This document shows positions 34,899 through 47,233 of a stretch of DNA of 64,000 nucleotides, in pieces. How positions within the stretch are numbered: the stretch's first letter is position 1; every line of letters begins with the position of its first letter. The translations under genes were made by a program, and so were the position numbers. A model generated the notes under the pieces. The model was not told the DNA's origin. It made no database searches and was given only the letters and a program-made list of their open reading frames with translations. The stretch comes from Juglans regia (Eukaryota > Streptophyta > Magnoliopsida > Fagales > Juglandaceae). The stretch spans positions 21,793,558 to 21,857,557 of the forward strand of contig NC_049916.1 in the NCBI RefSeq assembly GCF_001411555.2, read 5' to 3'.

Positions 34899-36362
34899 AT
34901 TTTCCACCAAGTAACCAAGATGGGATTTTAGGCCTAATTGGTCTCCAATAAACCAAATAAAAATAAATAAAACAAAATCAAAGAGTTTTATTATTATTAT
35001 TTTGAAAAATTAAAATAGAGTAATAATACAAGGATAATTTTTCATTCAACTATATTTTAAATTAAAGAATTTATGATATTTATATAAAATGATGTCATTT
35101 TATAAGTTATTTAATTTAAAATAAGATTGTGAAAATGAGTGTATGCATATAATTTGCTATTAAAATAACTCTTTCAAACTATCACACCAGTTGTAATCAC
35201 TCCTAAAATAAAAAAAACATTGCAATATAATCCATTTCTCTTTCAAAATCTCTAAACCAACCCCTAATAATCTTCAAAAAGACAATATAGCATATTATAT
35301 TTAAAAATTTAGATTAAAAAAAGAAAGTGATCCAAGAAGAAAAAAGCACAACATCTATACCAAACGTCTCGTATTTGGTTCGCCCTCTCTCTATACGTAA
35401 TTAGCATTCCCTTGGGCAATGCCCCATTTATAAACCAACACGCTTTTCCGTCCTTGGCTTTCGATTCTCTTCCTTCCCGACCATTTTCCAGGCCTTTCAC
35501 TCTGCATTAAATTTCACACTTCGACCTCGGAAAGAAAATGAAAGCTCAACTCTGACAATCACTGGACAAACCAACCAGAGAATCCCTCTGGGCCCGACCC
35601 TCTCTTCATTCTCTTCTTCTGCATTCATTACCCTGAATTTCAGTCCTCTCTCTCGCTCCGGTTACTGACTCTTACTGTACGTGCATTTACCCACAGCACT
35701 TTGTCCTCACCTTTTCATTTTCGAAGTTTTTGCCTCTCGGATTTTAGCCTTTTTTGTAATCTTGTTGCTCGTGTTTGATTATTTTATCTAGATCTGATGC
35801 TTTTTCTTTCTTTTTTTTCTTAAATCTTACTGTAAGAAACTGTTTGTCTTTTTCTCCATTCTTCTTTGATTGCTTGCTCTGAATGTGGTGCTGTTCATCT
35901 TCTTATTTTTTTTCATTATGTATGGTTTGACTATGATCGAAACTTATTTAAATACAAATTATTTTACATATTCTTCTCATCCCGACAGTTACTCTTCTAT
36001 ATGAGTTGGAATTATGAGTCTTATGAGTTGGAATTATACTCTCTCTCTCTCTATATATATATATATACGGCTAATTATGGGTTTGGAAACGATCGTTTAC
36101 GCTGAGTTAGTTTTGTACATTGCTATCATTCGTGCGGCTCCTCTGACATATAAAATAATGTTTTGTATGGCGGAATGAGTGGGGTGGGACATATTAATGA
36201 TGAATCGGTGGGCTTTTCCACCGTTTTTGTTTTTTTTTTTTTAATAGTTCTTGATTCTAATATTCTCTAATTGTAGTATGTAATCGTGTTATGTTTCATA
36301 AACATAGATGCATTGTGATTGATCGAACCCGCTAAGGGCTGCGCCGGCATTTTTCAATCATA
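33030..36362. other. NDUFV1 3' flank, spacer and NT-C2 gene leader
   Basis: The 3' UTR probably runs to about 33200. No gene is supported between. An (AT)n microsatellite lies at 34861-34892. From about 35380 the DNA is pyrimidine-rich, and 35560-35690 (TCTCTTCATTCTCTTCTTCT) looks like a 5' UTR exon of the following gene, with a leader intron before 36363. Confidence 0.45.
34861..34892. repeat. (AT)n microsatellite
   Basis: Sixteen uninterrupted AT units. Further TA tracts occur at about 46187-46206 and 53761-53787. Confidence 0.95.
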
Positions 36363-39300
36363 ATGGTGCTCGGGCTAAGAAAAAAGAGTCGAAAAAGTGT
36401 TTCAGTTCAGTTTCATTACCTTATCCATGTACAGGAGGTAAAGCCATGGCCCCCAACAGGGTCTTTGAAATCTTCTCGGTCATTGTTTATTCAGTGGCAA
36501 AATGGTGATCAGAATTCTGGGTCCCTTACTTGTGGTGTTAAGGACGGAATAATTGGAATCGGCGAGTCTTTTAGGCTTCCGGTTATTTTATGTAGGGAAG
36601 CATCCAGAAAAGGCACAACCCACGAAAGGTTTCAGAAGAACAGCTTAGATTTTTACTTGTATGAACCTCGAAAGGACAAGGCAGTCAAAGGTCAACTCTT
36701 GGGGACGGCTGCCATAAATCTTGCGGATTTTGGAGTTATCAGAGAAACCATAACCGTACGTGCTCAATTGAACTGCAAAAGGAGTTTCAAGAACTCGACG
36801 CAACCAGTTCTCTATGTAAACATTCAACCTCTTGATAGAGATAGTTCCAGCTCCTCACCGAAGGACAGCTTGTCGAAGGAAGTCTCGCTGGAAAAAAGCA
36901 AATCGTATTCGCAATTGACTAATGACGGGCATGATGAAGATGCTGAGATTGCGGCATTTACCGATGACGATGACGACGACGATCTTTCATCACATTCATC
37001 ACAGCACATTACCTCTTCTGCTTTTGAGACTGGAGGATATTCACCACAGCAAAGAGATCAGGTGTTCAATATCATTCCTTTCTTATCATTCTCACTGAAT
37101 GCATATTAGAATTTCCCCCTTTTATGTATGCATTGGTTTCCTCTCCTTGTATCACTATACTAGCACGCCTAGGGGTTGCTCTTTGTATATGTCCCGTATA
37201 CTTGAGCTTTTGCCTACACTTTTGATCAATAAAAATTTGTTTACCGATAAAAAAAGATGTATTCATTGGTTTCCTCTGTTGCACTGAGCATTTTTCTTGA
37301 TGTCATCCACAGAATATTTTAGCTTTCTATCTCTGCTCGGAGTTGAATTGGAAGTATTAGCTTCATTTCTACATGATTTGAGCATTCTGGTGTTATATAA
37401 TTCGTGGATTTAATATTTTTGCAATTTTAAATCCATTTCAAGATAGCCAAACTTTCAAACTGGAATGTTTTAATTAATCAAATTCAATTCATGACTAGTT
37501 TTGGGTTTAGTAGGATGTATTTGCTCATATATAAATGTATATTTGTTCCAACTTGATGAATTTCTTGAAGTTGTACTGTCTCTAAGGTCTTCATAAGATG
37601 AATAAGCATAATGTATGTTTTAGGGTAGGTTTTTAGGCCATTTTAGCCATATGTTTGGAAAATGTTTATTGCTTTAGTTCACTCATTTGATAAAACCAAC
37701 CAAATGTATTGTTTCTTCTTTGGAATGGATAATGGATACAAAAATTGCAGAGCAAATCAGAATCAGCCAAGGATAGCACAGCAAGTGTTATTATTGGAAT
37801 TTTGGAAGACGAAAAGAAAAAGGAGCTACAGGAAAATGGACAGGAAGAACAAGAACAGACCTTAGAGATGGAGACATGTCATGTAGAAGAAAAATTAGTT
37901 GGTAAAGTTTCAAATGATGCTGCCCTAAAGCAAGTCAAATTTAGGAATAACACTCTTTCATTCAGCGGGTATTCACTTGGAGTTCAGGGAAGTGTTCATA
38001 GAACTAATGAAATAGAACATGTAAAGTCTGTTCAGTTCCCTTTCAACTCTAACAATAGCAGTGCTACGTTCAAAACTAGCCAGCTCATGGAACAGGAAGA
38101 CAATATTAACATTCCAGAAGCTACCAGTGCCATTAATTATGCAACTAGTGAAAGCAAAGCAACAATAAATGACTTTTCCAATGAAAAATTCGAATTAGAA
38201 TCTAAGGTCAAAATGCTTGAGGAAGAGTTGCGGGAAGCTGCTGCAGTTGAGGTTGCGCTATATTCAGTGGTTGCTGAGCATGGGAGCTCCGCTACCAAGA
38301 TCCATGCTCCGGCTCGGCGCCTTTCCAGGTTCTATCTTCATGCTTGTAAAGCAAGGTCCCCTGCTAATAGGGCAAGTGCAGCTAGAACTGCTGTTTCAGG
38401 ATTAGTTCTAGTTGCTAAAGCATGTGGAAATGATGTTCCAAGGTATATACAAACTCCATTTTCTAGAAATTTTTAAATCATGCACAAATGTTGCATTATA
38501 AAAGTTTGGCAGATTTTAATTATTTTAAATTAGGATCTTTTCGTCATAAACAAAGTTAAGCTTGTTTTGCAAATTTTCAAAACTGGAAGCCCCAGTAAGC
38601 TGAAGGTAAGATGCTTGACTGTCATTTTACTGATACAATATTGGCCATGCCAGGTACCTAATTCACCACAGAAACCGTCAGAAAATCTTCATCTTCCAGG
38701 GCTTCAAAAGTTCTACATTTGTTTTGACTTTTAATTTAATGTTTCACCATCTTTAAACAGGTTGACTTTCTGGTTGTCAAACTCAGTTTTGTTGAGGGCA
38801 ATAATCAGCCAGGCTATTGAGAAATTGCAACTTTCTGCTGGACGAAACACCTGCAGTAATGAACAGTCATCTCTGCACCTGGAACGGAAAAATAATGCTG
38901 TGGAATATTTTGAAGACTGGGAGGACCCACAAACACTTATAGTTGCATTGGAAAACATTGAAGCTTGGATCTTTTACCGGATTATTGAGTCTGTGTGGTG
39001 GCAGGTCAAATTCTCTCTTTCTTTCTGCTGCTGCCATGCTGAGTTATCACACCGAAAATCTTGGTCTGCATATGATGGCTAAATTGGTTTGCTGTTTGAT
39101 TGTATTCAGACTCTTACTCCACACATGCAGCCTGCCATTACTAAGGGTTCAGGCTCAAGGAAAACCCATGGAAGGAGATATGGTTTAGGTGATCAGGAGC
39201 AGGGGAACTTCTCAATAGATCTATGGAAGAAGGCTTTCAAGGATTCTTGTGAAAGACTTTGTCCTCTTCGAGCTGGAGGGCATCAGTGTGGCTGCTTGCC

Positions 39301-41543
39301 CATGCTGGCTAGATTGGTATGTAATGCATTCAAACTTCCTTCCCTAAACATGTATTACAAGAATGAGATTCTTAGTTGAGAATCCAATGTCTTCCTAGAA
39401 ATCTGAAGTGATGTAATATCTGGTGTCGTGCCTTTGGTTGTTTGTTAGTGCCGTGGTATCAATATGCTTACTGCTGTTGGTGATCTATCGTGATGAAGTG
39501 CAAATGTAATATTTGGCCTGAATGACACCAACACTCAGTTCGGTGGATTTTTTTTTTTTTTTCCTTTTTCAAAGCTCTCATGAATGGATTTTTTTTTTTT
39601 TTCTTTTTTCAAATCTCCCATGAATGGCCATCCAAATGGATTTCTTTCTATTCTGGAGACGCAGTCTGGCAGAAATTTGTGCTCTTCTGTTGTGTTTGCA
39701 GGTAATGGAGAAGTTAGTGGATAGATTAGACGTGGCAATGTTTAATGCTATTCTTCGCGAATCAGCTGAAGAGATGCCGACAGATCCCGTTTCTGATCCC
39801 ATTAGTGACTCTAAGGTTCTGCCAGTTCCTGCAGGGAAATCAAGCTTTGGTTCTGGAGCCCAGCTGAAAAATGCTGTGAGTTCTAATTGATACTAATTGA
39901 TTTATATATGATTTTATGAGTATAACTTTTGGATGCTTTACACCCTCTTTCTGAATTTGTGACCATGTTACATAGTGATTAAATTTTAGGTGTCAGAAAT
40001 GAATAGATCATGATTTATTACATCACTTCGGTCTACAGAGAAACTTTTCAGTTGTAAATTACAAACTTGATTGAATTGCTGGTCCTTGCAGGCTTGATGA
40101 ATCCACTTCGATAACGCTTTTTTGTCACCCCAGTTTAAGGCTTGCAGGCTAACTAGAAAATTTCCCCTATAAAGTTTGCTCCTCTCAACATCAGTTGGGA
40201 GTCACATTAAAATGGATCCTAACGAGTTATAAATGATTTGGATTTTTATAAAGTTTCTTATTTGTGAATATGATGGAGCTTTTAAAATGTGTCTTTTGGA
40301 TTTCTTTGAAAGTATGAAAACAAGCAATAGGTCTCCTATCAGTATGAAGGAATTAGTAGTTCTGCATGCTCTTGAATATACCTAATAAAAAACAGTTTTT
40401 TTTTCCCAATTGGCGCTGATTCTGTTCAAAGTTGAAACTACTAATCCAAAATATAGTATCTTGGAGCCTTGTCTTACTGAAATGCAAGGTCTAGAAAAAT
40501 AAGGAGTTATGAATTTGGTGGTGACACGCACTTGGTGAAGCGTTGCCTTATCCAATTCTTATTTTTAGGTGTCCTCCTTTGGACATGGCTCTTTTTCGGT
40601 TCTGGTTAGTGCATGTTTTTTCAAACCATCCGTAAGAAGTTCTTTGCTCTCTTTTCCTTGTGGTTTCAGATAGGGAACTGGTCAAGATGGCTCACAGATT
40701 TATTTGGAATTGATGATAGCGATCCTTGTGAAGATGGGATTGAAACTGATGATGACAAGAAACTGGAATGTGAGACATCCTTCAAGGCTTTCCATCTCCT
40801 TAATGCATTGAGCGATCTCATGATGCTTCCTTTTGAAATGCTTGCTGATAGGTCCATAAGAAAAGAGGTCAAATCCTGTAATTTCAATGCTTTCAGATGA
40901 TTTCTGTTCTTTAGCTTCGCATCACTGTTTAAATTTTTATATTTGTAGGTATGCCCCAAATTTAGTGGGTCATTGATCAAGAGGGTTCTTAACAATTTTG
41001 TCCCAGATGAGTTTTGCCCAGACCCAATTCCAGAAGCTGTTTTCAAGGCCATAGATTCTGAGGTTAGTCCATCACCAAGAAGTGACTACTTCTTGCAAAT
41101 TTTTGCTTCCCTCGTAATTTCATGTGATTTGTAACTACTGAATCTAACAGCCAGCAACATTTTGGATAAAACTCACCATATTAGCCTTGGCTTCCTATTT
41201 CTGTTTGGTTTAGGACTTTCTTGAGGATGAGGACTATTCCATCACAAGCTTTCCATGCACTGTTGCTTCTACAGTCTATCAACCACCTCCAGCAGCTTCA
41301 CTAACAAGCATCATAGGAGAGGTTGGAAGTCAAGCTATGATGAGCAGGTCATCGGTGCTTCGAAAATCACACGCTAGTGATGATGAGCTCGATGAGTTAG
41401 ATTCCCCCACAACTTCAATTGGCATAGAAAACTTCCAGGGTTCTCCTACTTCGGCAAAACCCAACTTGATGCCGAAGAAAGGCAGAGGTCGAAAGATCAT
41501 CAGATATCAACTTCTCCGGGAAGTATGGAGAGATGGTGAATAG
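36363..41543 (+). CDS. NT-C2 domain protein with dilute-like C-terminal region, 885 aa
   Basis: Eight exons in phase: 36363-37061, 37751-38442, 38761-39004, 39110-39316, 39702-39875, 40670-40867, 40949-41062 and 41214-41543. Residues about 8-155 form an EEIG1/EHBP1-type N-terminal C2 domain (VQFHYLIHVQEVKPWPP, SLFIQWQNGD, LYEPRKDKAVKGQLLGTAAI), then an acidic run of seven Asp. A short coiled coil at about 380-400 (SKVKMLEEELREAAAVEVAL) is followed by the plant-specific block HAPARRLSRFYLHACKARSP and LTFWLSNSVLLRAIISQAIE. The rest, through WKKAFKDSCERLCPLRAGGH and LFGIDDSDP, resembles a dilute/DIL-like helical region. The basic tail ends KGRGRKIIRYQLLREVWRDG. NT-C2 domains are thought to link membranes and the cytoskeleton. 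Plant members (At2g42320/At3g57780 type, from memory) are uncharacterised. Confidence is high for the gene, moderate for function. Confidence 0.9.
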
Positions 41544-42088
41544 TCATGTTACTTTCATTTATTTCTCTCACAGATTTATGTATGTACAGAGAGAGAGAGA
41601 TAGAGATAAGGGTAATTTGGCTAATAGAATAGACAATCTGCAACATCAAGATCATACGCAGACAGTGGAAAGGGTGGTGTTAACATTATGCGATGTTGCT
41701 GCTGTAATCTTATCCTTGAAAGCTTAATTTCTTCGTTGACAGAATCACGCTGCATTAGTTGATAAGTAGCACTTAGAGTGAGATCATTTCTGCTGCAACA
41801 TACTTTTTTTTTCTTTTGGAGTAATTCTCCCGCTTCGTTTCCTCTGAAGACGAAATGCCACTATTGAATTATTTCTTGTGACGACTATGGGTAATTAAGT
41901 CGACATATTTGGTCTTCGACTACTTCAGTAACACCCGTCCAAGTTCGGGATGGCGAAAAAAAATCTTTTATGTCGAACTTGACTGTTTTAACGTCGAGTT
42001 GGTGACGATCGTCTTCTTGGAAATGGAATTACTTCAACGAAATCATGGCATCAAGTTTCCAACAATATCATTATTAGATGATAGTGAC
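41544..42088. other. 3' UTR and flank of the NT-C2 gene
   Basis: Probable 3' UTR with a short GAGAGAGAGATAGAGAT tract near 41590. No further gene. Confidence 0.4.
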
Positions 42089-42743
42089 TAGGGGTGTAAC
42101 CGGTCCGGTTTTAGACAAAATCTAGGACCGAACCGGTATGAAACGATTACACCCTGGTAATCCTCCTAAACCGGTACATCCGGTTTTACTGGTCCGGTCC
42201 GGTCCAGTTTTCCGATTTTTTTAAAATGTTAAAAACATATAATAAAATGTTACTTCTTATGATAAAATATTATTAATAATTTAATATATATATTATGTTT
42301 AAAGCATATGATCAATTAAATTTTCATTTTTAAGATTAAACTTTTATTTTATAAATTATAATAACATTATCTTATATATAATTATATTAATAACATATGA
42401 TCAAACAAATTATAAATGTTCATATTTAAGATTAATATTTTGTTATAATTTATAAATATAATATGAAATTATTTCATATATAATATATAATTATATATTA
42501 TATATAAAAATCTAATATATTATTATATATTATATATAAAACTTATATATATAAATATTTTGTATAATATATAAAATTAATTTTTATATATATATTTTTT
42601 TCAACCGGTCCGATTCCGAAAACTACGGAACCGAAACCGGACCGGTTCCGGCCGGTTTCATAATATAGGAACCGGTTCCGGACCTAACCAGTTCAAAACC
42701 GGTCCGATCCGGTCTGGTTTTCCGGTTTAAATTTACACCCCTA
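42089..42743. mobile_element. hAT-like non-autonomous element with perfect 11-bp TIRs (655 bp)
   Basis: TAGGGGTGTAA (42089-42099) is perfectly inverted at the right end (42733-42743). The subterminal regions are dense in CCGGT/ACCGG motifs in both orientations for about 110 bases each side. The core of about 380 bases is almost pure A/T. The flanks carry GATAGTGAC on the left and AAGTAGTGAC on the right, suggesting an imperfect target duplication. TAGGGGTG ends with ACCGG-rich subterminal arrays are typical of plant hAT MITEs. There is no coding capacity. Confidence 0.8.
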
Positions 42744-43278
42744 AAGTAGTGACAATTATAAAGCTATAGAAAAATTCTTATCATCGGTTATTATTCACCA
42801 TCCTACATCCCATATCCTATAAAAAAACACCCCTACACCCAATGAAAAAGCTATAGGCATGGAGTGTGAGAGTGAATAGTGACTAATGTATAGTAAATCC
42901 CAAGACCAATAATTCCTAACATGTTGCAGGCACCAGAGGGTACACTTCTTCATTCTAAAGATGAGGACAACATTCTACCGCAAACAATCCCTTCACCTTT
43001 TATTGTACCTGCCAATACCTTGAGGAATCTCATAAGACGCTACAACTAAATAATCAATTATTTTCAGTCTGCACTACAAATTGTTGCATACATTTTGACA
43101 CATGTATAGGTGAAATGTAGCCGAGATGGAGGATACCTAGATGATCTATGAACATTAATTCATGATATCAAGGCAACTTTAACAGTGACCTTGAACTAGA
43201 ATTAGATATGAGTTTCCTAAACCATTTCTGATGTATTCAGTTATGCTGTAAAGCATAAATAACAGGCAAGATATGTTA
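42744..43278. other. Spacer between convergent genes
   Basis: No gene. 43180-43278 is probably the 3' UTR of the minus-strand OTU gene. Confidence 0.4.
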
Positions 43279-45266
43279 CTACAGATTGGATTCTGCACCA
43301 CCGATTGGATTCCGCAATGCATCGTAGTGTCCATAGCCATGGTAAAGGACACGGATGGGGCTATCTTTGCCATACTCCTGACCATATTCAGCTATAATTT
43401 TGAGGCTACCACAATTCTTGCCCTTCATGTAAACAGTGATTGGCATCCTAGAAATGGAGAAATGTCCATCAAAATGTATGCCAAAACCAGTGAACGTAGG
43501 GCAATCTCTTGCAGATCATTTTCTGCAAAACTCTATGAGAAATCCATGCCATACTCTAGTCATTGGAATTCAAGTAGCAATGAAGGATGAGCGAATGACA
43601 GTGGGGCAAGCTTTAGAGAGAAAGAAAATGACTTACTGTAGGACATGGGAGGCCATCAGCAACTCAGGCTCTCCTCCCCAAATGTGATGCTGTCGCATAT
43701 GTACAACATACTTGTCAAAATCTCCTTCGAGATACCTGCCAGTGAATTGAATATGGTTATTTCAATTGCATTGCCACAGTAGGAACTCATCAGGATTGGT
43801 GAATTCTGTAATATAGAAGTCATAATTGCATGATACCAACAGGGCAGTCCCTTCAACCACGTCAAACACTCTAACCTCCCTACAGTACTGTGAAAATTAT
43901 AAATTCAGCATCAGTAATCTCTCAAGAGAATTTTCGAGAAAATTACCATTCAGTGTCTGTTCGCCTCTTTACGAATTCATCTGCTACCTATACAAACCAT
44001 TTAATGTTCTCTGTAAGAGAGGTTGACCAGAATGAACTGAAATAATTGACCAAAACAAAAGGATAAGTCACATAAAAGTTTGATTTGGGTGTATGAGCAC
44101 CTCAAAGAAAGTGATTATGCAGGAAAGATAACGCAAGTAACACAAATCAGAGTATTAAAAACCGAGAAAAAAGAAAAGTGAACTAATTTCAACTTTTTCT
44201 CCCTTCAAAACCGAGTAAGCAAGTAATGTCAGAAAATTATGCTTGGTGATCGGTACAAGTCAAACAGCTTTCCGATATTTTTTCATGTAAATAGATAGTT
44301 CCTCAGAAACTATTTTAAACAGACATGAATGGCAGTTAAAAGTTGAACATGTATGCAAAGAATTAGTTTCTGAAAAAGGTAAACATAAGTTTAGTTTGTA
44401 CTTTAGCTCTGAGCTCATCTGCAAGTTCTTTCTGATGGCTCTCACTAGGGGATGGCTTCCCTGATCTCAGGCATGCACCATGAACTACAGACCGGAACAA
44501 ACACCTTCCATCTCCAGGAATGCCTTTACCGACCAAATATATATAGCAGGTCAATAAACTCATTAAGTCAAGTAGTAAATAGCATGGTTAGCCAGTCAAA
44601 ACCTGCACTCAATCAAACATACATATAGGCACACATATGCCGCCTTAAAATTTAAAGAAAACTAGATCAGCACCTTCAGATTGATCGATCCCATGCCATT
44701 GATAAATTGGGCAGAAAGGTACACGAAATAAATTTATGAACCAAAGAACAAAAAATAGTTCTAGTGTAATTAATGAGTGAGGCAGCTCATCTAAAAGAGT
44801 GTCTGATTAATTAAGTTATAAAAAATATGAATCTCCAAAAGTACAGAAAAAAGAAAGAAAATAAAAAGTTCATTCCTTTAATTCTAGATAACTTCAGTAT
44901 CGTTAAAAAAAAAGGCACTTTCACTTTGCAACTAAAAGGGAGAAAGGAAAAAAAATGAAAAATAGAGAAAGAAACAAACCTAGCTAGGCCATAATCCATA
45001 GCAGGAAAACAAGTTCATAACTAAATAACGAAATATAAACTGCAAGAAAGGCATCTCATGAACAAAGTAAAGCGTTCAAAGTGAAGGACAAACAGCAATC
45101 TAATTGTCCACCGAGTAATTTTAAGGTTTTGTCTTGTCTCATTCTTGCTTAAACGAACGAATTAACGTTAAAAAGAACATGGACATAAAAGGGATGAGAG
45201 AAACATACAGATTTTCCGGAATTGAGCTGGGTCATTACCAAGCGAAGTTTCTGGTTTCGGCATCAT
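43279..45266 (-). CDS. OTU-domain cysteine protease (deubiquitinase), about 162 aa as read
   Basis: Exons in transcription order: 45266-45209 (provisional), 44523-44402, 43987-43947, 43735-43637 and 43447-43279 (TAG 43281-43279), all in phase. The core reads IPGDGRCLFRSVVHGACLRS with the catalytic Asp-Gly-Asp-Gly-x-Cys motif, ESHQKELADELRAK, VADEFVKRRTDTEW, YLEGDFDKYVVHMRQHHIWG, GEPELLMASHVLQMPITVYM, and ends IRVLYHGYGHYDALRNPIGG with the catalytic His in GHYD. This is the OTU fold of plant At3g57810-type deubiquitinases, which cleave ubiquitin chains. The first exon (MMPKPETSLGNDPAQFRKI) is supported only by phase and a good donor. An upstream exon at about 45345-45440, whose minus strand reads MVAFGPQLRKVWTSSATSGM, may be part of the 5' UTR or an alternative start. 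Catalytic residues are intact; the N-terminus is uncertain. Confidence 0.85.
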
Positions 45267-47233
45267 TCAAATGAAACCTTCATGCCCAATTAGAAGCATA
45301 AGCACTACTCCAGCTTGTTCAAATTAAAAGATATGAAACTGGAAAGTTACCTGTGAAGGAGGCTGACTTTGATCATTCCAGAGGTTGCAGAACTCGTCCA
45401 TACTTTTCTGAGTTGTGGTCCAAAAGCAACCATCCGAGAATCGAATTCCATTCCGATCAAATTATAAATAAAACTGTAATAAACTTTTGGGATAGTGTTA
45501 ATTTTACATGGTATAGCGCAGAGATTTTGAGTTCAAATTCACTCTATTTTATTTAATTAAACATTTTATATATTAGATAACTCATTAAGAGAGCTTCTGA
45601 TCTACACATGAAAAATAATATTAAGATATAAAATAAATAATAAAAATTTATCTATTTTTATCAACTTAAATCTTTTAAATAAGAAATGATTTCAGAAAAG
45701 AAATTTTATAAAAAGAAATTTATAAATTAATATTATTTCATATAATTAGATAAATTTATTTTATAATATAATATATCATATTAAATTATATATAAATTTA
45801 TTTTTATGAAATATTTTTATAATTAAAACATTTCTATAATGAAAATCATTGCAAATGCATGAACAAGTCTTAATTGTGATTTTGATAACTAATAATATCG
45901 ATTTCAATGCGTTTCAATAACTAGACTTAATACATCTACTTATTAGGAATGCCAAATGTTAAAAATCCCATGATTCAAAAACTATAAATAGCATAAATAT
46001 AAATCCGTGTCTAATTAAAAGAGTAAAAATGAAATACTTACTTCTAGAAAAAGAAAAAAAAAATCCGTTTAAATAATTTATAAATAACATAAATAAACAT
46101 CTTTTAGTTTGGTTAATGGTCAAATAACTTACTCTTTTTTTTTAATTAAAAGAGTATTAATGCATACGCAAAATTAGAATATCTTTAATATATATATATA
46201 TATATATTTTCCTTTCTATCTCTTCAAGTAATAGATATCTTAAATTGTAAATGAATTTTTATTAATTCCGATGAAAATAAATGAATGAATTAAAAAAAAA
46301 AAAAATTGATATATGGTAGGAACGTCCTACCAATATTTTCCCCTTTTTTTTTTTAACTGTCAACGGGAATCTTCCGCTAAAAAATCTAAACCAAGAGTTC
46401 ATGATTTTCCACCGTTACGGTCGGTTGTTCAATCTCCACCTCTAAATGGAGCTTTTGGGATTTTCTTTATATTTACGATGAAATTGATGATAGATGCTTA
46501 CTATCAGCCTTTTGCAGAGTACAAAAGGCTTTTTGGATTCTCGCACGTCTTTTGCGCCAAAGGTATGAATTTTCTTTCACCCTTTGAAAAATTGGCCGAT
46601 TCCCAAATGCAATTACATTTTTCTTTGTGCTATTGGATTCTGTAAAATTCTTCTCCCATTTTTTCGTTATGTTTTTGCCAAGATTTCATCCCCCCTTTCT
46701 TTTTCTTTTTTTTTTGTTGCAATTATAAGCTTTCGATTCTGTCCTAATACAAAGTAAAAAGTCTCTAATCCATTTGTGTTCTGAAGCAAAAGCCATCCGT
46801 TCGAGTCTTTCTTTCCTTCTATCTTATATCTATAATCTGGGACCAATCTTTCTCACCGAAAGCATAAGAAAAAGGGGGAAACGATTGGAACGAGTGGTCA
46901 TTTTCTGCATACCCGGAAAAAAAAATCAGCAACCAGACATTTTTTTTAATAAATATCGGATCATGTTATGATATCATAAATTTACATTAGATCTATAAAA
47001 TTATGTTAAATGATTTACTATTGTGTCTGTCTATATTAAGTTATAGTAATAATGATTTACATCTAGCATGAAAGGGAATCTATTGATAATCATAAAATTC
47101 TAATCATAACCCAAAAAATACATATGTAAAACCCCAGATATATTGGTTGTAGCACTTGGTTGATCCTATTATCTTTGCAATCTCTTCCTCACATATTGCT
47201 TGAATTGCTCAGGAACCAAAAGCAACCATCAGA
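45267..47233. other. Divergent intergenic region
   Basis: Lies between the minus-strand OTU gene and the plus-strand gene at 47234. 45480-46310 is AT-rich with a decayed family IV-like MITE at about 45690-45840 and a TA tract at 46187-46206. 46380-46570 could be a 5' UTR exon (donor GCCAAAG, then GTATGAAT near 46564) joined to an acceptor TTGCTCAG near 47212, just before the ATG. Confidence 0.4.

Noticed and set aside
46313..46971. Two open frames of 65-110 codons on the plus strand
   Set aside because: No recognisable motif; the region fits the leader exon and intron of the gene at 47234.
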